Origin: Gossypium raimondii
Lineage: Eukaryota > Streptophyta > Magnoliopsida > Malvales > Malvaceae
Direction of reading: 5' to 3'
NCBI RefSeq assembly: GCF_025698545.1
Contig: NC_068569.1
Span: 13,702,001 to 13,766,000 of the forward strand
DNA: 64,000 nt
Within the stretch, counting starts at the first letter, position 1; every line of letters starts with the position of its first letter. The notes under the pieces were generated by a model that ran no database searches, was not told the DNA's origin, and worked only from the letters and a program-made list of their open reading frames with translations. Positions 62,221 through 64,000 of this stretch are shown piece after piece. Made by a program: the position numbers and the translations under genes.

Positions 62221-63055
62221 ATATGAATTGACGAATTATAGATTTGTACACTTTGTGTGTACTACCTATGTATCCATCGATATTTCAAATGGTTCAACGG
62301 ACAAAGTTCTGATATAAGTGAAGATGAATTCTAAATGAGACATTACCTGTATACATCTGAAAATACATGGAAATTTGATATTTGATGAGCTCATCCCTGA
62401 TTCTTGATATTCACACGAAATACTTGACTAACATGTTTGATGAAATTGTGTGTATAGGCTATTAGCCATGCATTTTTGTATGCTTACCTTAAATGTAAAT
62501 GAATGGTAAGTTAATTTCCTGTTATACGAACTTACTAAGCACTAAGTGCTTACTATGTTTTATTTCCTCTGTTTTATAGTACTTCGAAAGCTCGTTGGGT
62601 TGGAAGCTTGGTAGAGATACTTCACACTATCCATCAGCTCGTTTCGGTATAAAAAAGTAAATTAAATCTTAGGTTATAATGGTTATAATGGCATGTATAA
62701 GCTAAAAGTGATCAAGAATGGCATGTATGTGTTTGGTTGAATTTAGCCATTGGAATGGCTTGTGATGAATATGTTTTGATGTGTAAATATATAAGGCTAT
62801 ATCATGTTTGGATGTTTAGTGTGAGATTGATATGGTTAATTTGTTAGTAATCTTATAAGTATTGTTTATATGCATTTTTGGTCAAATAGGCAAGTTTGGA
62901 TATATGGATTTATAAGGCGATATATCATGTATAAGACTTTATTTTTGGTTGGATTTGAATGTTTTGGATTGGTTTGTGAATGTGTTAAAGTGTTAATGTA
63001 AGTGAAAGGCAAGTTTGGGTGAGAAATATGGCTTGGAAATGGCCTTATTTTGTCT

Positions 63056-63410
63056 ACACGGGCGTGTGTCTCAGCCGTGTGTCATACACGGCTTAGCACA
63101 TGGGCGTGTGTTTTGGTCGTGTGTCCATTGCATCTTTAAAAATTCAAAACAGAATGCTCAGAACTGATCACATGGCCTGGCACACGGGCGTGTGGCTTGA
63201 CCATGTGACCCTTGCACCTATACACGGCCTAGCACACAGGCGTGTGACTTGGCCGTGTTACCCAAGTCAGAGAGTTACACGGGTACGTACACGGGCTGGG
63301 ACACGACCGTGTGTCCTATTTCGAATGCCCACACAGCCTGGGGCACGGGCGTGTCACATGGCCGTGTGGCTCACACGGCCTAACCACACGGGCTTGTGTC
63401 CCCTGCACCT
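63056..63410. repeat. CACGGGCGTGTG / GGCCGTGT array
   Basis: Numerous degenerate copies of 'cacgggcgtgtg' alternating with 'ggccgtgtg'. The two are partly complementary, so the array is rich in short palindromes. It is much more GC-rich than its surroundings and lies near the 3' end of the 57402 LTR. Confidence 0.88.
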
Positions 63411-63917
63411 TTGAAAAAATTTGAGATCTTGTGAAAAATTCTCTAAATACCTGGTTTAGTCCCGACTTGTTTCTAATGCATGTTTTGGGTCTTGATGACT
63501 CATATAAAGGACTTTATGAATATTATCTGACATGAATGTTAAATAATATGAAATGTTTGAATTTGCTCTGTTTATTTTGGTAATGCTCTGCAACCCTGTT
63601 TCGACGACGGATACGAGTTAGGGGTGCTGCAAAACTGTTTGGCCATGTCAAAATGTGAGGGAGATGACATCACGATGTCGGTCCTAAATATTTAAAATTT
63701 TGCAATTTAGGCCCATTTCATGCTCGGGTTGAAAAAAGAGCTTTCATAAGCTTAATTAAGACTTAGATTTGATTGTTTAACATTAATTGAATGTGTTTGG
63801 CATTAGATTGCACGTGTAAAAGATTTATTACTGTATATTTGACTATAGTTGCTCCAACAACGAATGTAGCATTTTGTAGCTCAGACTCCACGATCAGGTC
63901 GGACGAGGGGTGTTACA

Positions 63918-64000
63918 TAGCATACAACAAAATTACTAACCTTGATCACTTATCATACCTTGAATGGCTATTAGCATTCATGATACCATAAAGTCACCAA
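63918..64000. other. DNA after the outer LTR end
   Basis: No tRNA primer-binding site follows the GTTACA terminus, which argues against this being the 5' LTR of a longer plus-strand element. Confidence 0.4.

Larger units (their letters stand above)
57402..63631 (+). mobile_element. LTR-type element (solo LTR), target duplication AAACT, split by a second LTR
   Basis: It begins TGTAACAGCCCG and ends GGGGTGCTGCA, with aaact at 57397-57401 and 63632-63636. Without the nested element and its extra duplication it is about 3.08 kb. It carries two internal arrays (61680-62220 and 63056-63410). There are no protein domains. The terminus has drifted from TGTTACA to TGCTGCA. Confidence 0.82.
51878..63917 (+). 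mobile_element. Outer LTR-type element, interrupted twice
   Basis: It begins TGTAACGGTAGTAGCCCG at 51878 and resumes at 57281-57401 and 63637-63917, ending GGGGTGTTACA. Removing the two insertions leaves about 2.37 kb. Flanking pentamers (tctaa and tagca) do not match, so either the ends are mispaired or this is one LTR of a longer element. No reverse transcriptase or integrase is visible. Confidence 0.5.

Noticed and set aside
62024-62317. 97-codon open frame of SFPLMAL-type repeats
   Set aside because: Product of the 'gagcttcccg' tandem array.

Overview
This is a plant nuclear window, and the sequence points to a eudicot, most probably a cotton-like Malvaceae genome. The genes carry many short GT-AG introns in AT-rich DNA. 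One gene is a nucleus-encoded thylakoid protein (PsbQ). The intergenic DNA is full of LTR, MULE and hAT-type debris, and the TGTAACA...-bounded repeats resemble those I associate with Gossypium. The genus is an inference; no marker in the window proves it.

Layout. 1-2323 is the tail of an LTR-type repeat with a 46-bp tandem array. A gene-rich segment follows: a C2H2 zinc-finger protein (2886-4257, -), psbQ (5774-6823, -) and, head to head with it, a kinesin-14 of the ATK1/ATK5 type (7508-12219, +, 17 coding exons). A 6,578-bp Mutator-like element (12843-19420), bounded by a perfect 10-bp target duplication, sits between the kinesin and a CXXS-type thioredoxin (19711-20845, +). The element holds a decayed MuDR-type transposase and, tail to tail with it, a decayed plant-mobile-domain gene. 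Next come a 1.5-kb inverted-repeat element (21325-22855), an ILR3/bHLH115-like bHLH gene (23593-25044, +), a TauE/SafE-family membrane protein with a one-base frame break (25590-27736, -), a cysteine-rich receptor-like kinase (30155-33120, -) and a GA 2-oxidase (36320-39558, -).

From about 39.8 kb onward I find no convincing gene. The features there are a decayed plastid-DNA insertion joining the 16S rRNA end and spacer to trnE-trnY (about 42757-43625), small non-autonomous elements, a hAT-like element with an 8-bp duplication (50128-51361), and a nest of LTR-type elements (51878-63917), three of which have matching 5-bp target duplications.

The genes do not form a pathway. As I recall the Arabidopsis map, GA2OX8, a CRK, a TauE/SafE gene, ATK1 and PSBQ lie in the same order on chromosome 4, so the gene half looks like a conserved ancestral block enlarged by transposon insertion. 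The most notable items are the delimited MULE with its mobile-domain passenger, the chimeric plastid insertion, the head-to-head psbQ/kinesin pair, and the layered LTR nest whose members each carry a different internal tandem array.
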